Assembly: GCF_003269295.1 (NCBI RefSeq)
Contig: NZ_QLTT01000010.1
Coordinates: forward strand, 119,958-183,957
Origin: Lentzea atacamensis
Lineage (GTDB): Bacteria > Actinomycetota > Actinomycetes > Mycobacteriales > Pseudonocardiaceae
Direction: 5' to 3'
DNA length: 64,000 nt
Shown piece after piece: positions 43,602 to 53,700 of this stretch (position 1 is its first letter; every line of letters starts with the position of its first letter). The translations under genes were made by a program, and so were the position numbers. A model generated the notes under the pieces. The model had not been told where the DNA came from. It worked only from the letters and a program-made list of their open reading frames with translations, and searched no databases.

Positions 43602-44204
43602 CTAGTCGGCACCCACGATCAGCTTGTACTTGACGTCCACCTCTTTGCCGCCGGCCGAACCGCGGATGATCAGCTCGTGCTCGCCCGACGCGGGCGGGTT
43701 GATCCACGCGTACAGGCCGCACCCGACCGAGTTGATCCGGCCCGCCTGGGTGCCGAACGGGTTGCCCGCGCGCGCCTCGTAGGTGAACGGGGTGGCGGAC
43801 ACCCTCGTCAACGCCTGCGTGGAGCCGTCCATCAGCACCTCGCCCTGGGCGTTCTTCATGAACCGCTCGCACTCGGCGACATCGCTCGCGAGGTTCACGA
43901 CCGGCGCGAGCAGCGGCTTGTCGGCCGGCACCCGGCACTGCCGCTCGACGGGGCCCCCGCCGAGCGACCCGGCGAGCATCCAGACCTCGACGGGCTGGTC
44001 GCGCATGCAGAACCGCCCGGAGGTGTCGGACACGGGGTTGCTGTTGGAGGGCTGGGAAGCCCAGGTCCACCAGAGCGCCTGGAACTCACCGGGCGCCAGT
44101 TTGTCCGAAGTGGACGTTTGAGGTGCTGTGGGTGGGGCCGCCATCTGCGCGTTGCCGCCGCAACCGGCGAGCAGAACAACTAAGAACAGCAGGACTTTCC
44201 TCAC
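43602..44204 (-). CDS. Lipoprotein of unknown function
   Basis: A 200-residue lipoprotein with the signal peptide MRKVLLFLVVLLAGC and the lipobox Cys at residue 15. The mature part is one domain with four more cysteines (RFCMRD, ERQCRVP, AECERF, VGCGLYAW) that could pair in two disulfides, and a beta-sandwich-like end (GEHELIIRGSAGGKEVDVKYKLIV). No family was recognised. The start overlaps the stop of the PLDc_N gene (ATGA), so the two are co-translated. Confidence 0.72.
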   Translation of the reverse strand: MRKVLLFLVVLLAGCGGNAQMAAPPTAPQTSTSDKLAPGEFQALWWTWASQPSNSNPVSDTSGRFCMRDQPVEVWMLAGSLGGGPVERQCRVPADKPLLAPVVNLASDVAECERFMKNAQGEVLMDGSTQALTRVSATPFTYEARAGNPFGTQAGRINSVGCGLYAWINPPASGEHELIIRGSAGGKEVDVKYKLIVGAD

Positions 44205-44557
44205 TGGTTCTCGCGTCCCTTGCGTCGTTGTTCCTCCGCGCGCTCACGGCAGCGGCGCAGGAACTCCTCGTCGTCGTCAGCATCGGTGGCCGCGAACCGC
44301 CCCGGCCGGTTGTACTCGGAAAAAGCAGAAGCATCGCGCTCGTACGCACCGAAGCGCGCGCGTCCGGCCCCCACCACCGGACGGCCCGCCACGAGCCATG
44401 CGATCGAGCCCACCAACGGGAACAGCAGGACCAGGAGAAGCCAGAGCATCTTCGGCAGATTGCGAACCGAGCCTTCGTCGGTCGTGATGACATCCACGAC
44501 GGCGAAGATCGTCAGCAGCAACGTCACCACTCCGAACAGCCCACCGAAGTACAGCAT
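44201..44557 (-). CDS. PLDc_N domain membrane protein
   Basis: A 118-residue protein with two N-terminal transmembrane helices (FGVVTLLLTIFAVVDVITTD; PKMLWLLLVLLFPLVGSIAWLVAG) that fit the phospholipase-D-nuclease N-terminal (PLDc_N) family, of which the catalytic domain is absent. The C-terminal half is charged and rich in Arg/Glu. These small proteins are widespread in actinobacteria and have no known function. It is coupled to the lipoprotein gene. Confidence 0.85.
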   Translation of the reverse strand: MLYFGGLFGVVTLLLTIFAVVDVITTDEGSVRNLPKMLWLLLVLLFPLVGSIAWLVAGRPVVGAGRARFGAYERDASAFSEYNRPGRFAATDADDDEEFLRRCRERAEEQRRKGRENQ

Positions 44558-45090
44558 CTCCCACCCCCAGGTCGTGCGGTCGCGCACATCGTGGCACAAG
44601 GGGCCACTCCCTGAACATGGTTCACCCTTCAATCACCCCCGCCCAATTCGCACAGCTGTGAAGTTCACCGAAACAAGGGCCGCAACCCCGCCTTAACACG
44701 CGCATTTCATTCCGCTATTTCCGCCCCCGCACCACCTGCGACGTCGCAGCTGGCCGCAGTGCTACCCGAGGTGGAATTCGCCTAGCCACACGGGGCGGGC
44801 GGGCATCGGCGCACTCAGCTGAACAGATCTGCGGTCATGGGCCGACCCGAGCAACCAATTCACCCCAGAGGGTGAAATGACGCGGCGGCAGGTGCCAATT
44901 CCGAGGGCACCGTCACACCGGTCCGGATTCCGCTTGCTCGATTCCGCACGGCTCGATCGAACACTTTCGCGGAGCCGATCCCCCCGCGAGTACCGGAACG
45001 TTCACACGAGCCGTGCCGTGCGTGAGGCTGAGCACCAGACCTGCTGCACGGCCGTTGCCCCAGCCGTAAGCGCGCCTTAGCGTCGAGTGC
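44558..45090. other. Intergenic region of 533 bases without a credible gene
   Basis: No reading frame here looks like a protein. It holds two short inverted repeats: GAACATGGTTC (44613-44623) and TTCACCC-CAGA-GGGTGAA (44859-44876). The latter lies about 215 bases upstream of the thiamine-diphosphate enzyme gene and could be a regulatory site. The stretch 44640-44760 has lower GC than its surroundings. No RNA gene or riboswitch was recognised. Confidence 0.5.
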
Positions 45091-46677
45091 ATGCCAAGGG
45101 GTGCCGAGAGTCTGCTGGAAGTGCTGGCCACGCACGACGTCGAGGTCGTGTTCGGCCTGCCCGGCGTGCACAACCTCGCCATCTGGGAGGCGCTGCGGCG
45201 GTTTCCCGGCATCCGCATGATCGGGGTGCGGCACGAGCAGACGGCGGTCTACGCGGCGGACGGCTACGCAAGGTCCACGGGCAAGCTCGGCGTGGCGGTC
45301 GTGACGACCGGTCCGGGTGCCGCCAACACGCTCGGCGCCACCGGCGAGGCGTGGTCGTCGGGCAGTCCGGTGCTGGTGATCGCCACGGACATCCCGTCCA
45401 CGCTCCGGCAGCCGGGGGTCCACCGGGGCGTGCTGCACGAGACCCGGGACCAGAAGGCGATGTTCGGGCCGGTCACCAAGGCCGCGTTCGACGTGCCCGC
45501 CGCGCAGGAGCTGGGCGCGTGCACCGACAAGGCGGTCCAGCAGGCACTGCAAAGCCCGCACGGACCCGTTTATCTCGGCGTGCCAACGGATTTCCTGTCC
45601 GCCGAGGTGCCGCACCACACGCCGGTGAAGACCGAGCAGGCCGGCCTCGCCCCGGACCTCGCGGAGGCCGCGGAGCTGATCGCCGGGGCGCGGCGGCCGC
45701 TGATCTGGGCCGGTGGCGGCGCCGCGCGGTCCGGCGCCGGGACCGCGATCGCAGCGCTGGCGGCGAAGTTGCAGGCGCCGATCATCACCACGTACGGCGC
45801 GCGTGGGCTGACCGACAGCCGTTGGGTCGTGCGGGGGCCGGTGCACGCGCCGCCCGTCGGGAGGTTGTGGGACGAGGCCGATCTCGTGATCGCGATCGGC
45901 ACCGACTTCGACGGCATGATGACGCAGAACTGGTTGCAGCCAAAGCCGCGCAACCTCGTCGCGATCAACATCGACAAGGCGGAGGCGAACAAGAACTACC
46001 CGGCGGACGTCACGGTCGAAGGCGACGCGGCCGCGGTCACCGCGGCACTGGCGGCCGCAGTGGCCGGCAAGAAAGCCGTCGTCGACGTCGATGCCGTCAA
46101 CGCCGAAGTGCGCACGTTGGTGGAAACCGACTCTCCCGAAGCCGCGAAGCTGTTGCGGGCGCTCGAAGGCGAGACGGCCACGATCGTCGCGGACATGTGC
46201 ATCCCCGGTTACTGGATCGGCGGCTTCCACCACGTCACCAGGCCGCGCGGGCTGGCCTACCCGGTCGGCTGGGGCACGCTCGGGTTCGGTTTCCCCGCGG
46301 CGATCGGCGCGGCCGTCGGGCAGCGCACGATCGCGGTGGTCGGTGACGGCGGATTCCTGTTCGCGTGCGGGGATCTCGCGACGTTGAAGCAGGAGAACCT
46401 GCCGCTCACGATCGTGCTCGTCGACGATGGCGGCTACGGGATGCTCCGGTACGACCAGCAGATCGCCGGCCACGCCATCAGCGGGGTGGAACTGACCAGG
46501 CCCGACTTCGCGAAGCTCGCGGAGAGCTTCGGGATTCCCGCGGTGACGCTCGACGGCTTCGACGGGCTGCGGGCGGAGCTGGCCGCCGCCGCGGGTCCCA
46601 CCATGATCGTGGTCAACGCCGGCCTGCGGCCTCCGATCAACACTTCTCCCCGCTGGTACCGCAAAAAGGCCACTTGA
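45091..46677 (+). CDS. Thiamine-diphosphate enzyme, acetolactate-synthase-like
   Basis: A 528-residue ThDP-dependent enzyme with the three domains of the family. The catalytic Glu is in VRHEQTAVYAADGYARSTGK (about residue 49). The metal-ThDP motif begins VVGDGGFLFACGDLATLKQ, but its end reads IVLVDDGGYGML, with Asp where the metal-binding Asn is usual. It resembles acetolactate-synthase, benzoylformate-decarboxylase and sulfoacetaldehyde-type enzymes; the substrate is unknown. No small regulatory subunit (IlvN) is nearby, so it is unlikely to be the housekeeping acetolactate synthase. Confidence 0.85.
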   Translation: MPRGAESLLEVLATHDVEVVFGLPGVHNLAIWEALRRFPGIRMIGVRHEQTAVYAADGYARSTGKLGVAVVTTGPGAANTLGATGEAWSSGSPVLVIATDIPSTLRQPGVHRGVLHETRDQKAMFGPVTKAAFDVPAAQELGACTDKAVQQALQSPHGPVYLGVPTDFLSAEVPHHTPVKTEQAGLAPDLAEAAELIAGARRPLIWAGGGAARSGAGTAIAALAAKLQAPIITTYGARGLTDSRWVVRGPVHAPPVGRLWDEADLVIAIGTDFDGMMTQNWLQPKPRNLVAINIDKAEANKNYPADVTVEGDAAAVTAALAAAVAGKKAVVDVDAVNAEVRTLVETDSPEAAKLLRALEGETATIVADMCIPGYWIGGFHHVTRPRGLAYPVGWGTLGFGFPAAIGAAVGQRTIAVVGDGGFLFACGDLATLKQENLPLTIVLVDDGGYGMLRYDQQIAGHAISGVELTRPDFAKLAESFGIPAVTLDGFDGLRAELAAAAGPTMIVVNAGLRPPINTSPRWYRKKAT

Positions 46678-46705
46678 TCAGCTGCCCGCTCGGTAGCGTC
46701 CAGCC

Positions 46706-48088
46706 ATGAGACGTGGGCTGGGGATCGTGCTCGCTGTGCAGGCAGTGGTGCTGACCGCGTTGTCGGGACGGTACGGCTTCCACCGGGACGAGCTGTACTT
46801 CATCGCGGCGGGCAAGCGGCCGGACTGGGGCTACGTGGACCAGCCGCCGATCACACCGATCCTCGCCCGCGCCGCCACGGAGGTGTTCGGCGAGACGCCG
46901 GTCGGGCTGCGCGTGATCGCCACACTGCTCGCGCTCGCCATCACGGTGGTGGTCGCACTGATCGCGAAGGAACTGGGCGGTGGCGCGGTCTTCGCGGCCG
47001 CCGCGTCGGCGACGTCGACGTTCGTGCTCGCGGTGAGCCACATGCTGTCCACGGCCACCGTCGACCTGTTGATCTGGGTGCTCCTCGGTTACTTCGCGAT
47101 CAGGCTGCTGAAGACGAAGGACGGACGCTGGTGGCTGGCACTCGGCGCGACCGCAGGCGTCGGCCTGGCCAACAAGTGGCTCGTGCTCCTGCTGCTGGCC
47201 GCGCTGGCGATCGCGCTGCTCGCGGCCGGACCTCGCGACGTCCTCCGCACCTGGTGGCTGGCCGCCGGACTGGTGGTGTGCGCGGTGATCGCCGCTCCGG
47301 TCGTGGTGTGGCAGGCGCTGCACGACTTCCCGTTGCTCACGGTCGCACGCGGCATCAGCGAGGACGACGGCGCCGAGAACCGCATCATGTTCGTCCCCAT
47401 GCAGCTGCTGATGCTGTCCCCGTCCCTCGTGCCGGTGTGGGTGGTCGGGTTCCGGAACCTGTGGCGTGACAGGACTTTCCGGTCGCTCGCCCTGGCCTAC
47501 CCGATCCTGTGCGTGCTGTGCCTCATCACGGGCGGCAAGCCGTACTACGCGGTGCCGTTGTTGTTGGTGCTCATGGCGGCAGGCGCACGCCAGGCGCAGG
47601 AATGGTTGCTGCGCCGCAAGGTGATCGGCGGCGTGCTCGTGACGCTGAGCGTCGTGCCCGCCGTGATCGGTTCCCTGCCGGTCCTGCCGCCTGGTGCACT
47701 CGGCCCGGTCCTCGCCGTCAACCCGGAACAGGGCGAGCAGGTCGGCTGGCGCGAGTTCGCCATCACCGTCCAGGACGCGTTCTTCGAGAATGATCGCCCG
47801 GTCGTGATCACCCGCAACTACGGCCAGGCCGGCGCGATAGAGGCCTACACCCAGGTTCATGCGTATTCCGGGCACATGTCCTTCTACGACTGGGGACCGC
47901 CCAGGTACCCCAACATCAACAAGGTGATGCTGGTCGGATTCAACGACCCTCCGCTCACGGGCTGCAAGCGCGTTGCCCAGCACCACAACGTCGTCGAGAA
48001 CGAAGAAGACGGCACGGTCATATGGGTGTGCAACGCACCATCAGAACCATGGGACGCCTTCTGGCCAAAGCTGCGCCACTACTACTGA
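46706..48088 (+). CDS. GT39/PMT-like membrane glycosyltransferase
   Basis: A 460-residue polytopic protein with about nine transmembrane helices. The extracytoplasmic loop after helix 1 carries the motif [26 protein letters not shown] (shown in pieces: [20 protein letters not shown]), whose Asp-Glu pair is the catalytic or metal site of PMT_2/ArnT-type glycosyltransferases that use lipid-linked sugars. The C-terminal 110 residues form an extracytoplasmic domain. The acceptor (protein, lipid or polysaccharide) is unknown. Confidence 0.88.
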   Translation: MRRGLGIVLAVQAVVLTALSGRYGFHRDELYFIAAGKRPDWGYVDQPPITPILARAATEVFGETPVGLRVIATLLALAITVVVALIAKELGGGAVFAAAASATSTFVLAVSHMLSTATVDLLIWVLLGYFAIRLLKTKDGRWWLALGATAGVGLANKWLVLLLLAALAIALLAAGPRDVLRTWWLAAGLVVCAVIAAPVVVWQALHDFPLLTVARGISEDDGAENRIMFVPMQLLMLSPSLVPVWVVGFRNLWRDRTFRSLALAYPILCVLCLITGGKPYYAVPLLLVLMAAGARQAQEWLLRRKVIGGVLVTLSVVPAVIGSLPVLPPGALGPVLAVNPEQGEQVGWREFAITVQDAFFENDRPVVITRNYGQAGAIEAYTQVHAYSGHMSFYDWGPPRYPNINKVMLVGFNDPPLTGCKRVAQHHNVVENEEDGTVIWVCNAPSEPWDAFWPKLRHYY

Positions 48089-48150
48089 CCACATAGGACA
48101 TTGGAGCACTTCCAACACCGACCCCTCTTCGGCTGAATATGGCCGAACCT

Positions 48151-48166
48151 GTTGGAATCGGCCAAC
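48151..48166. promoter_or_regulatory. Inverted repeat upstream of the XRE gene
   Basis: GTTGG-AATCGG-CCAAC lies 22 bases upstream of the XRE-DUF5753 start. It may be the operator for this regulator, but the arms are short. Confidence 0.35.
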
Positions 48167-48187
48167 GTTTGGCCCTAGCTTTCTTTT

Positions 48188-49021
48188 ATGCCAAAGAGAG
48201 ACTCCACGGTGCGCGGACGGGAGTTCGGCGCGGGCGTGCGCGAAGCCCTGCGCAAAGCAGGCCTCACCGGACGCGCCGCCGCAGAACTCGCCGGCTGGGA
48301 TCCGGCCAAGCTGTCCGACATGCTCAACGGCAAGGGCGGCGTGACCGAGGGCGACCTCCACCGTCTGCTCGGCCTGTGCCGCACACCGCTGGACGAAACC
48401 GAGCACCTGGTCGCCCTGTTCCACGAGACCAGCCAATCCGGCTGGCTTCAGGTGCATGGCGAGAGACAGCCAGTGCTGCCGCGCACGCTCGGTGAGCACG
48501 AGGCCGTTGCCACCGAGATCATCTGCTGGAGCATGAACCTCATCCCGGGATTCCTCCAGCTACCGGATTACCTGCGCGCCCTCATCGCGGGCAATCCCAA
48601 CTCTCCGCAGGAGGAAGCCGACCAGCGCGTGGCGGCTCGTGTGGCACGCCAGCAGCAGCTGATCCAGCGCCGCTGCAAGATGACGTTCTACATCCACGAG
48701 CAGGCGCTACACCTCCCTGTCGGCGGCCCCGACCTGATGGTTGATCAGCTGGACCACGTGACGACCATGAGCATGCGCCCGTACATCACATGTCGCATCG
48801 TGCCCACCTCGATCGGGGCGCACGCTGGCCAAGCCGGATCCTTCACGTTCATGAAGTTCGCCAAGCTGGAGCCGGTCGTGTTCATCGACGCCGAGAACCA
48901 CGGAGTGTTCTTGGACGACAAGGACTCCGCCAAGGCGTACACGAACATCCTCAGGTCGCTCGATCAGACCGCGTTGGATGAGGAACAATCCAAGGAGTTG
49001 ATGGAACGCATCATCTCGTGA
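48188..49021 (+). CDS. XRE-type regulator with DUF5753
   Basis: A 277-residue regulator. The N-terminal helix-turn-helix (FGAGVREALRKAGLTGRAAA, then ELAGWDPAKLSDMLNGKGGV; about residues 13-55) is followed by a C-terminal DUF5753 domain (about 100-272; SMNLIPGFLQLPDYLRAL, RVARQQQLI, QLDHVTTM). Such proteins are the WhiJ/AbaA-type regulators of streptomycetes, which act with a small DUF397 protein on development or antibiotic production. The matching DUF397 gene follows after 12 bases. Confidence 0.94.
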   Translation: MPKRDSTVRGREFGAGVREALRKAGLTGRAAAELAGWDPAKLSDMLNGKGGVTEGDLHRLLGLCRTPLDETEHLVALFHETSQSGWLQVHGERQPVLPRTLGEHEAVATEIICWSMNLIPGFLQLPDYLRALIAGNPNSPQEEADQRVAARVARQQQLIQRRCKMTFYIHEQALHLPVGGPDLMVDQLDHVTTMSMRPYITCRIVPTSIGAHAGQAGSFTFMKFAKLEPVVFIDAENHGVFLDDKDSAKAYTNILRSLDQTALDEEQSKELMERIIS

Positions 49022-49033
49022 GGAGCCCGTCAG

Positions 49034-49204
49034 ATGACCGAATGGCGAACGAGCAGCTACAGCGCCAACGGCACCGACTGCGTGGAGGTTGGTCGCCGCG
49101 TCGGCATCAGGGACAGCAAGGCCCCTGTCACCCACCTCGCGATCGGAACGTCCGCGTGGTCGGCGTTCCTGGAGGCCACGAAGGCTGACAAACTCGTCCG
49201 GTGA
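49034..49204 (+). CDS. DUF397 small protein
   Basis: A 56-residue protein: MTEWRTSSYSANGTDCVEVG opens with the classical DUF397 signature (W-R-[KT]-S-S-[YF]-S...C-V-E-V), followed by IRDSKAP and a terminal helix WSAFLEATK. DUF397 proteins are the small partners of XRE-DUF5753 regulators and may work as antitoxin-like or co-regulator proteins. Start ATG; the stop overlaps the next gene's GTG start. Confidence 0.95.
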   Translation: MTEWRTSSYSANGTDCVEVGRRVGIRDSKAPVTHLAIGTSAWSAFLEATKADKLVR

Positions 49205-49686
49205 CCCGTACTTGGCCCTCAAAGCTCGCGACGGACGAAGGCGCACTCGCCTGGGAGTTCCTGGACTTCCTGCGCAAGACCGCCGTGCTGAAGGTCGAGG
49301 GCCTCACCCGCGACCAGGCCGTGGCCGCCCCGGTCGCCACCTCTGAGAAGCTGACCGCGCTGGGCGTGCTCAAGCATCTCGTGGCCGTCGAGCGCTACTG
49401 GCTGTGCATCGCGGGCGCAGGTCTGGACCTGCCGTCGTTGTGGGAGGGCACCCCGGACCCGTCCTGGGACCTCACCGACGACGACACCCCGGAATCGCTC
49501 ATCCAGGCCTACCAAGAGGAATGGGCCAACGCCGAGGCCCTCAAGCAGCGCCGGCCCGACGACAACGCCGCAGACGGCGAACGCACCGTGCGGTGGATCC
49601 TGGCCCACGTGGCGCAGGAAACCGCGCGCCACGTGGGCCATCTGGATCTGCTCCGCGAGCTGGCGGACGGTCAGACCGGCGAATGA
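49201..49686 (+). CDS. DinB/DUF664 family protein
   Basis: A 161-residue four-helix-bundle protein. The three conserved His of the DinB metal site fit LKHLVAVERYW, HVAQETARHVGHLDLLREL, and these are typical of DUF664 members, many of which are mycothiol-dependent transferases in actinobacteria. The start is GTG, overlapping the DUF397 stop codon (GTGA), so it is translated with the regulator pair; this is probably a chance linkage of function. Confidence 0.85.
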   Translation: MTRTWPSKLATDEGALAWEFLDFLRKTAVLKVEGLTRDQAVAAPVATSEKLTALGVLKHLVAVERYWLCIAGAGLDLPSLWEGTPDPSWDLTDDDTPESLIQAYQEEWANAEALKQRRPDDNAADGERTVRWILAHVAQETARHVGHLDLLRELADGQTGE

Positions 49687-49877
49687 CGCCTAGATCCGCA
49701 CCGGGCGGGCTTCTGCTCGACCGGCCGGTCCTTGCGCCCCGAGCCCTGCCACAGCAGCTGTCCGCCGAACACCGCAACGACCACCATCACCGAGCGTTCC
49801 GGCGCTGGTAGCGCGTCGTACGCCTGCACGCAGCCGATCATGAAGGCCGCGAGGACGAGCAGTCGCAGCACCGTCAT
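49671..49877 (-). CDS. Small membrane protein
   Basis: A 68-residue protein with two short hydrophobic segments (MTVLRLLVLAAFMIGCVQAY; RSVMVVVAVFGGQLLWQG) and a basic tail. It begins 21 bases after the stop codon of the helical-repeat gene on the same strand, with GTCGAGG directly before the ATG. It overlaps the 3' end of the DinB gene by 16 bases. No family was recognised. Its place after the RHS gene set makes it a second candidate for a protective partner of the RHS protein. Confidence 0.5.
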   Translation of the reverse strand: MTVLRLLVLAAFMIGCVQAYDALPAPERSVMVVVAVFGGQLLWQGSGRKDRPVEQKPARCGSRRHSPV

Positions 49878-49898
49878 CCTCGACAGGCCCCGCCAAGC

Positions 49899-50654
49899 TC
49901 AGCAGGCGACCTCACCCGGCCACAGCGGAGTCAGCGCGACGACCGCGCCTGCCAGCGCGTCGTCGACCGCAGCTTCAGCTGCCGGAGAAAGACCGCCCTT
50001 CCGTCGCGTGTGGACCAGGCGCTCGCGCAACGCCGGCACGGACAGGGCCGCGGCGGCATTGCGCACCACCGCTTCATCCCCGTGCGACAAGCACCGAACG
50101 AGTCCATCACCGACCAGGTCCTCTGCCTCACGAGCCAGAGCGCCGTCCCTGGCCAGCCGTCGGACCGCCGCAGCTGCCGCCACGCGAATCTTCGGATTCC
50201 GGTCCGTCAGCCTGGTGGCGACCAGCTGCGCGGCCGCCGGATCGGCCGTGTCACCGAGCCCGGCCACCGCTACGCCCCGACGGTGCGACCACAGGTGTTT
50301 CACGTCGCGGGCCAGGTGTTCAACCGGTTTCAGCTGCCTGAGCCGGGGAATTCCGTAGGCGCACAGCACCGAGCTCCGATAGGGATTACCTCGGATCGCC
50401 CAGTCCGCGGAATCCCCTTTGCGCCCCTTGCCGAAGAACTCCAGCACGTACGACGGATCGCGATCCGGGCGACGCTCCGCGAGGATGCGGCACAGGACCG
50501 AAGCCAAACCCATCGACCGGCTGTGAGCCTCCAGCAGAGCCTCGATCCGGGCGTCGACACTCATGTCGTCGGACTCGACCAGAGCACGGATGCTCTTTCC
50601 GAGGTCCGGTGAACTCTGCACCAGCACTTCGGAAAGAGCGGCATCGATGTTCAT
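49899..50654 (-). CDS. Helical-repeat (HEAT-like) protein, copy downstream of RHS
   Basis: A 251-residue all-helical protein with HEAT-like repeats (GDTADPAAAQLVATRLTDRN, PKIRVAAAAAVRRLARDG, DEAVVRNAAAALSVPALRERL). It is a paralogue of the protein at 57048-57776: both have CR[IV]LAER[RD]PxRDPxY, YGI[PT]RLR, GDTADPAA, [AI]RRLA and end LWPGE. It is soluble with no enzyme motif. The start was placed at MNIDAALSEV behind GGTGGGACC. It lies 84 bases downstream of the RHS gene on the same strand, the usual place of an immunity gene; immunity is an inference. Confidence 0.72.
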   Translation of the reverse strand: MNIDAALSEVLVQSSPDLGKSIRALVESDDMSVDARIEALLEAHSRSMGLASVLCRILAERRPDRDPSYVLEFFGKGRKGDSADWAIRGNPYRSSVLCAYGIPRLRQLKPVEHLARDVKHLWSHRRGVAVAGLGDTADPAAAQLVATRLTDRNPKIRVAAAAAVRRLARDGALAREAEDLVGDGLVRCLSHGDEAVVRNAAAALSVPALRERLVHTRRKGGLSPAAEAAVDDALAGAVVALTPLWPGEVAC

Positions 50655-50738
50655 CAGGTCCCACCACTCCACAACATGCCGAAACGACCGGGCGGGACAC
50701 CTCACAGCGCCCCGCCCGGTCTGCCTATTCCTGGCCGA

Positions 50739-53700
50739 TCATCGTCCGAAGAACCCCATCGCACATCCGATGCCCGATATGGCCATCCTGACATAAGGGG
50801 AGTTGACGGTCCCCAGCGTGCGTTCCTTGATCAGTGTCATGTTCGCTTTACATCTCTGCACGCGCGGGTGGTACTTGATGTTGTTGTACAGCCTCCCCGC
50901 CTTGCTGGCCTGGAAGCGTTCCTTTCCGCTCTTGAAGACGCCTTTGGCCCGGGTCACCACCTTCGGTGCCGTGGTCCGGATCCAGCTGCCGGCCGCGACG
51001 ACCTTGCGACCGGTCCACTTCATGCCGCCCCAGATCCGGGGAGCCCACTTGACTCCCCACTTCACGCCCTGCCGGACAGCGAAGCGGGCGAGGATGGGCA
51101 GGCCGATGCGAAGCCCTGCCACGGCGAGGAAGAGACACGGCGGACACCTGCCGTCGAGGTCGTTGGCGTTGACCGGGTCGCCGTTGACGTAGTCGTAGTC
51201 GTTGGCGGACCCGCCCTCGACCGGGTCGACGGACAGGAACCGGCCGAGCAGCGGGCTGTACGGACGGGCACCCATCTGCACGAGCGACAACGCTCCGGCG
51301 TGTTCGTAGGGACGCTGGTGCTGTCCCAGCCAGCCGTAGTCCATCTGACCGGGCTGGTTGTCCGGCACGGCATCCGTGTCGACCTTGCCGTCACTGGAGA
51401 TCGGCTCACCGAACGGCGTGTAGTGCCGCAGCTGGCCGACCTGGCCGCCCGCACCGTCCGTGGTGAGGATGATGTCGCCGCGCACCGACGGGTGGTCGTA
51501 CGTGCGGCTGTCACCGCTGATCGTCAGCAGTACGCCACCGGCCAGCGTGATCGAGCGGGTCAACAGCTTCTTGTCCTCACCGAGCACGAGGTCTGCGGTG
51601 TCACCGTCCGCGGTGTGGGCGTACAGCACGACCTTCTGGTCATCGCCCTGTTCCACGCCGCGGCGCACGATCCGATCGCCGGCGTCGCGCTGGTACGCGA
51701 CGGCGGCGGGGTCCGCGCCGACCGAACGAGCGCTGATGTTGCGGCCCGCCGTGTCCCACGACAGGTGCGTGGTGGAACCGTTGACCGTGTACTCGGTCGT
51801 GTTGCCGCTGTCGTCGTACTTGATGCCGGACACCGCGTTCGCACCGGTGGTGGCCAGCAGCCGGTCAGCGCCGTCGTAGCAGTAGTTCGTCGTCTGCGTA
51901 CCGGCGGCCGTCTCGTCGATCAGCTTGACACGGTTGGTGTTCAGACCGGCGTTGCCGACCGAACCGGCGGGACACCCTTCCACCGCGGACGTGAAGTCGT
52001 AGGTGTATTTGTGCCCGTTGACCACCGCCTTGGTGAGCCTTCCAGCCGTGTCGTAGATGTAGTTGTGGCCGCCGGGTCCGGCGTCGTAGCCGTTGAGCGT
52101 CTCGTCGACGATCGTGCCCGCACGGGTGCGCGTCACGGTCGTCGGAATCTCGGCGCCCTGTTTGGTCCTCCATGTGAGCGACGTGATCTGACCAGGACCG
52201 TCCTTGCCGATCGCGGCCAACGAGGCACCGTTGGCGTAGGCCACCGACTTCAGATCACCCGCCGCGTCGTAGGTCGACGTGGCCAGCAGGGAGCCGTCGA
52301 GCGACACGGTCAGGAGCCTGTCCGCGTCGTCGTAGGTGTTGACGACGGTCTGCGCCGGGTTGAGCGGCAGGTTGACCTTCTGCGACGCCAAGCGGCCCGC
52401 ACGGTCGTACTTGCTCTCCGTGCGAACGCCGTGGACGTCGGTGTACTCGACCGTGCGACCGATCATGTCGACCTTGGTGGTGACGGTGCCGTTGTGGTCC
52501 GTCACGCTCGACACGAGCGGATCGCCGTTCACCGCGTGGTTCGTGGTCACGACACGCTCGCCCGCTGAGGCGCTCGCGGGGTGCTTGACCTGGACGACCC
52601 GGTCGCGTTCGTCGTACGTGGTGCACGTCCACTTGCCTGCGGTGCCCTGAGCCACCACGCGACCCGACGCGTCGAAGATCTGCTCGTCCTCACGCGCCGC
52701 ACCAGTCGCCGGAGCGGGAGACTTGGTGAGCTTGGCGAGCCCACCCTGGTTGATCGCCTCCACCTCGGGGGTGCAGGGGTTGTCCCGCGTCTCCCGGTCG
52801 CCGTAGTGGACGAAGGTCGTCTGAGCGCCTGTGGGCGAGGTCTCAGCGATCTTGCGGAGGTAACCGGTGCCCACGGCCTCGTACGTGGTCTTGACCGACT
52901 GACCCTTCTGAGTCGTGGTGGTGACCAGACCGTAGGCGGCGTCGAGCCCGTTCTCGCCGAACTTGCTGGACGAGACCTGCGGCTGCAGACCGAGGGACTC
53001 TCCCTTGGTGGTGGACGTGGTGTGGCCGTACTTCGGCTTCATCCCCGCCGCGGGCACGACCTGCTGGGTACCGCCTGGCGTGGTCCAGTGCAGTTCGAGT
53101 TGCGCGAGAGATCCGAGGTCGTAGTACTCAACGCGGATCTTCTTGGCAGCGCCGGCCGACGGGCTGTTGACCGTCGCCTCCCGCCACTTGGCACCAGTGT
53201 CGATCCAGTCGTCGATGACGATCGCATCGTCGACCCACACGCGGACACCGTCGTCGGCCACGACGCGGAGCTTGTAGTTGCCCGCCTCGGGGAACACGAT
53301 GTCGCCGGTCGCCCGCAGCGAGAAGCCGTCCGCAGGGATGCCCGTGACCGGCACGGCTTCGCCCCAGTTGCGGGCGAACGTTCCGTCAGCGGCCAGGCCG
53401 GTCTGGAACACCTTCGGTGTCCCGACCATGTCCTTGTTGTCGTAGAACGACACCGCCAGACCGTTGAGTCCCTCGTCGAAGGCGGTCTTCGAGTGCGGAA
53501 CGGTGGCGGCGCACTCCGCCTTGAGCTCCTGGCCGTTGAAGCACGACGCCGGACCCGGACCGAAGTTGTCGGTCGGGCGGTCCTGCGCGTCGTACAACGT
53601 GGTCGACACCCGTCCGGCGGCGTCCGTCGAGGTCAGCAGCTGATCCTTGACGCTCCACGTCTGCGAGGTCGTCTTGCCGGTGGCGTCCGTGCTGGACAAC

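Noticed and set aside
44877-45080. A 67-codon plus-strand frame in the 533-base gap
   Set aside because: The peptide is Arg/Ser/His-rich with no hydrophobic core or ribosome-binding site and does not resemble a real protein.
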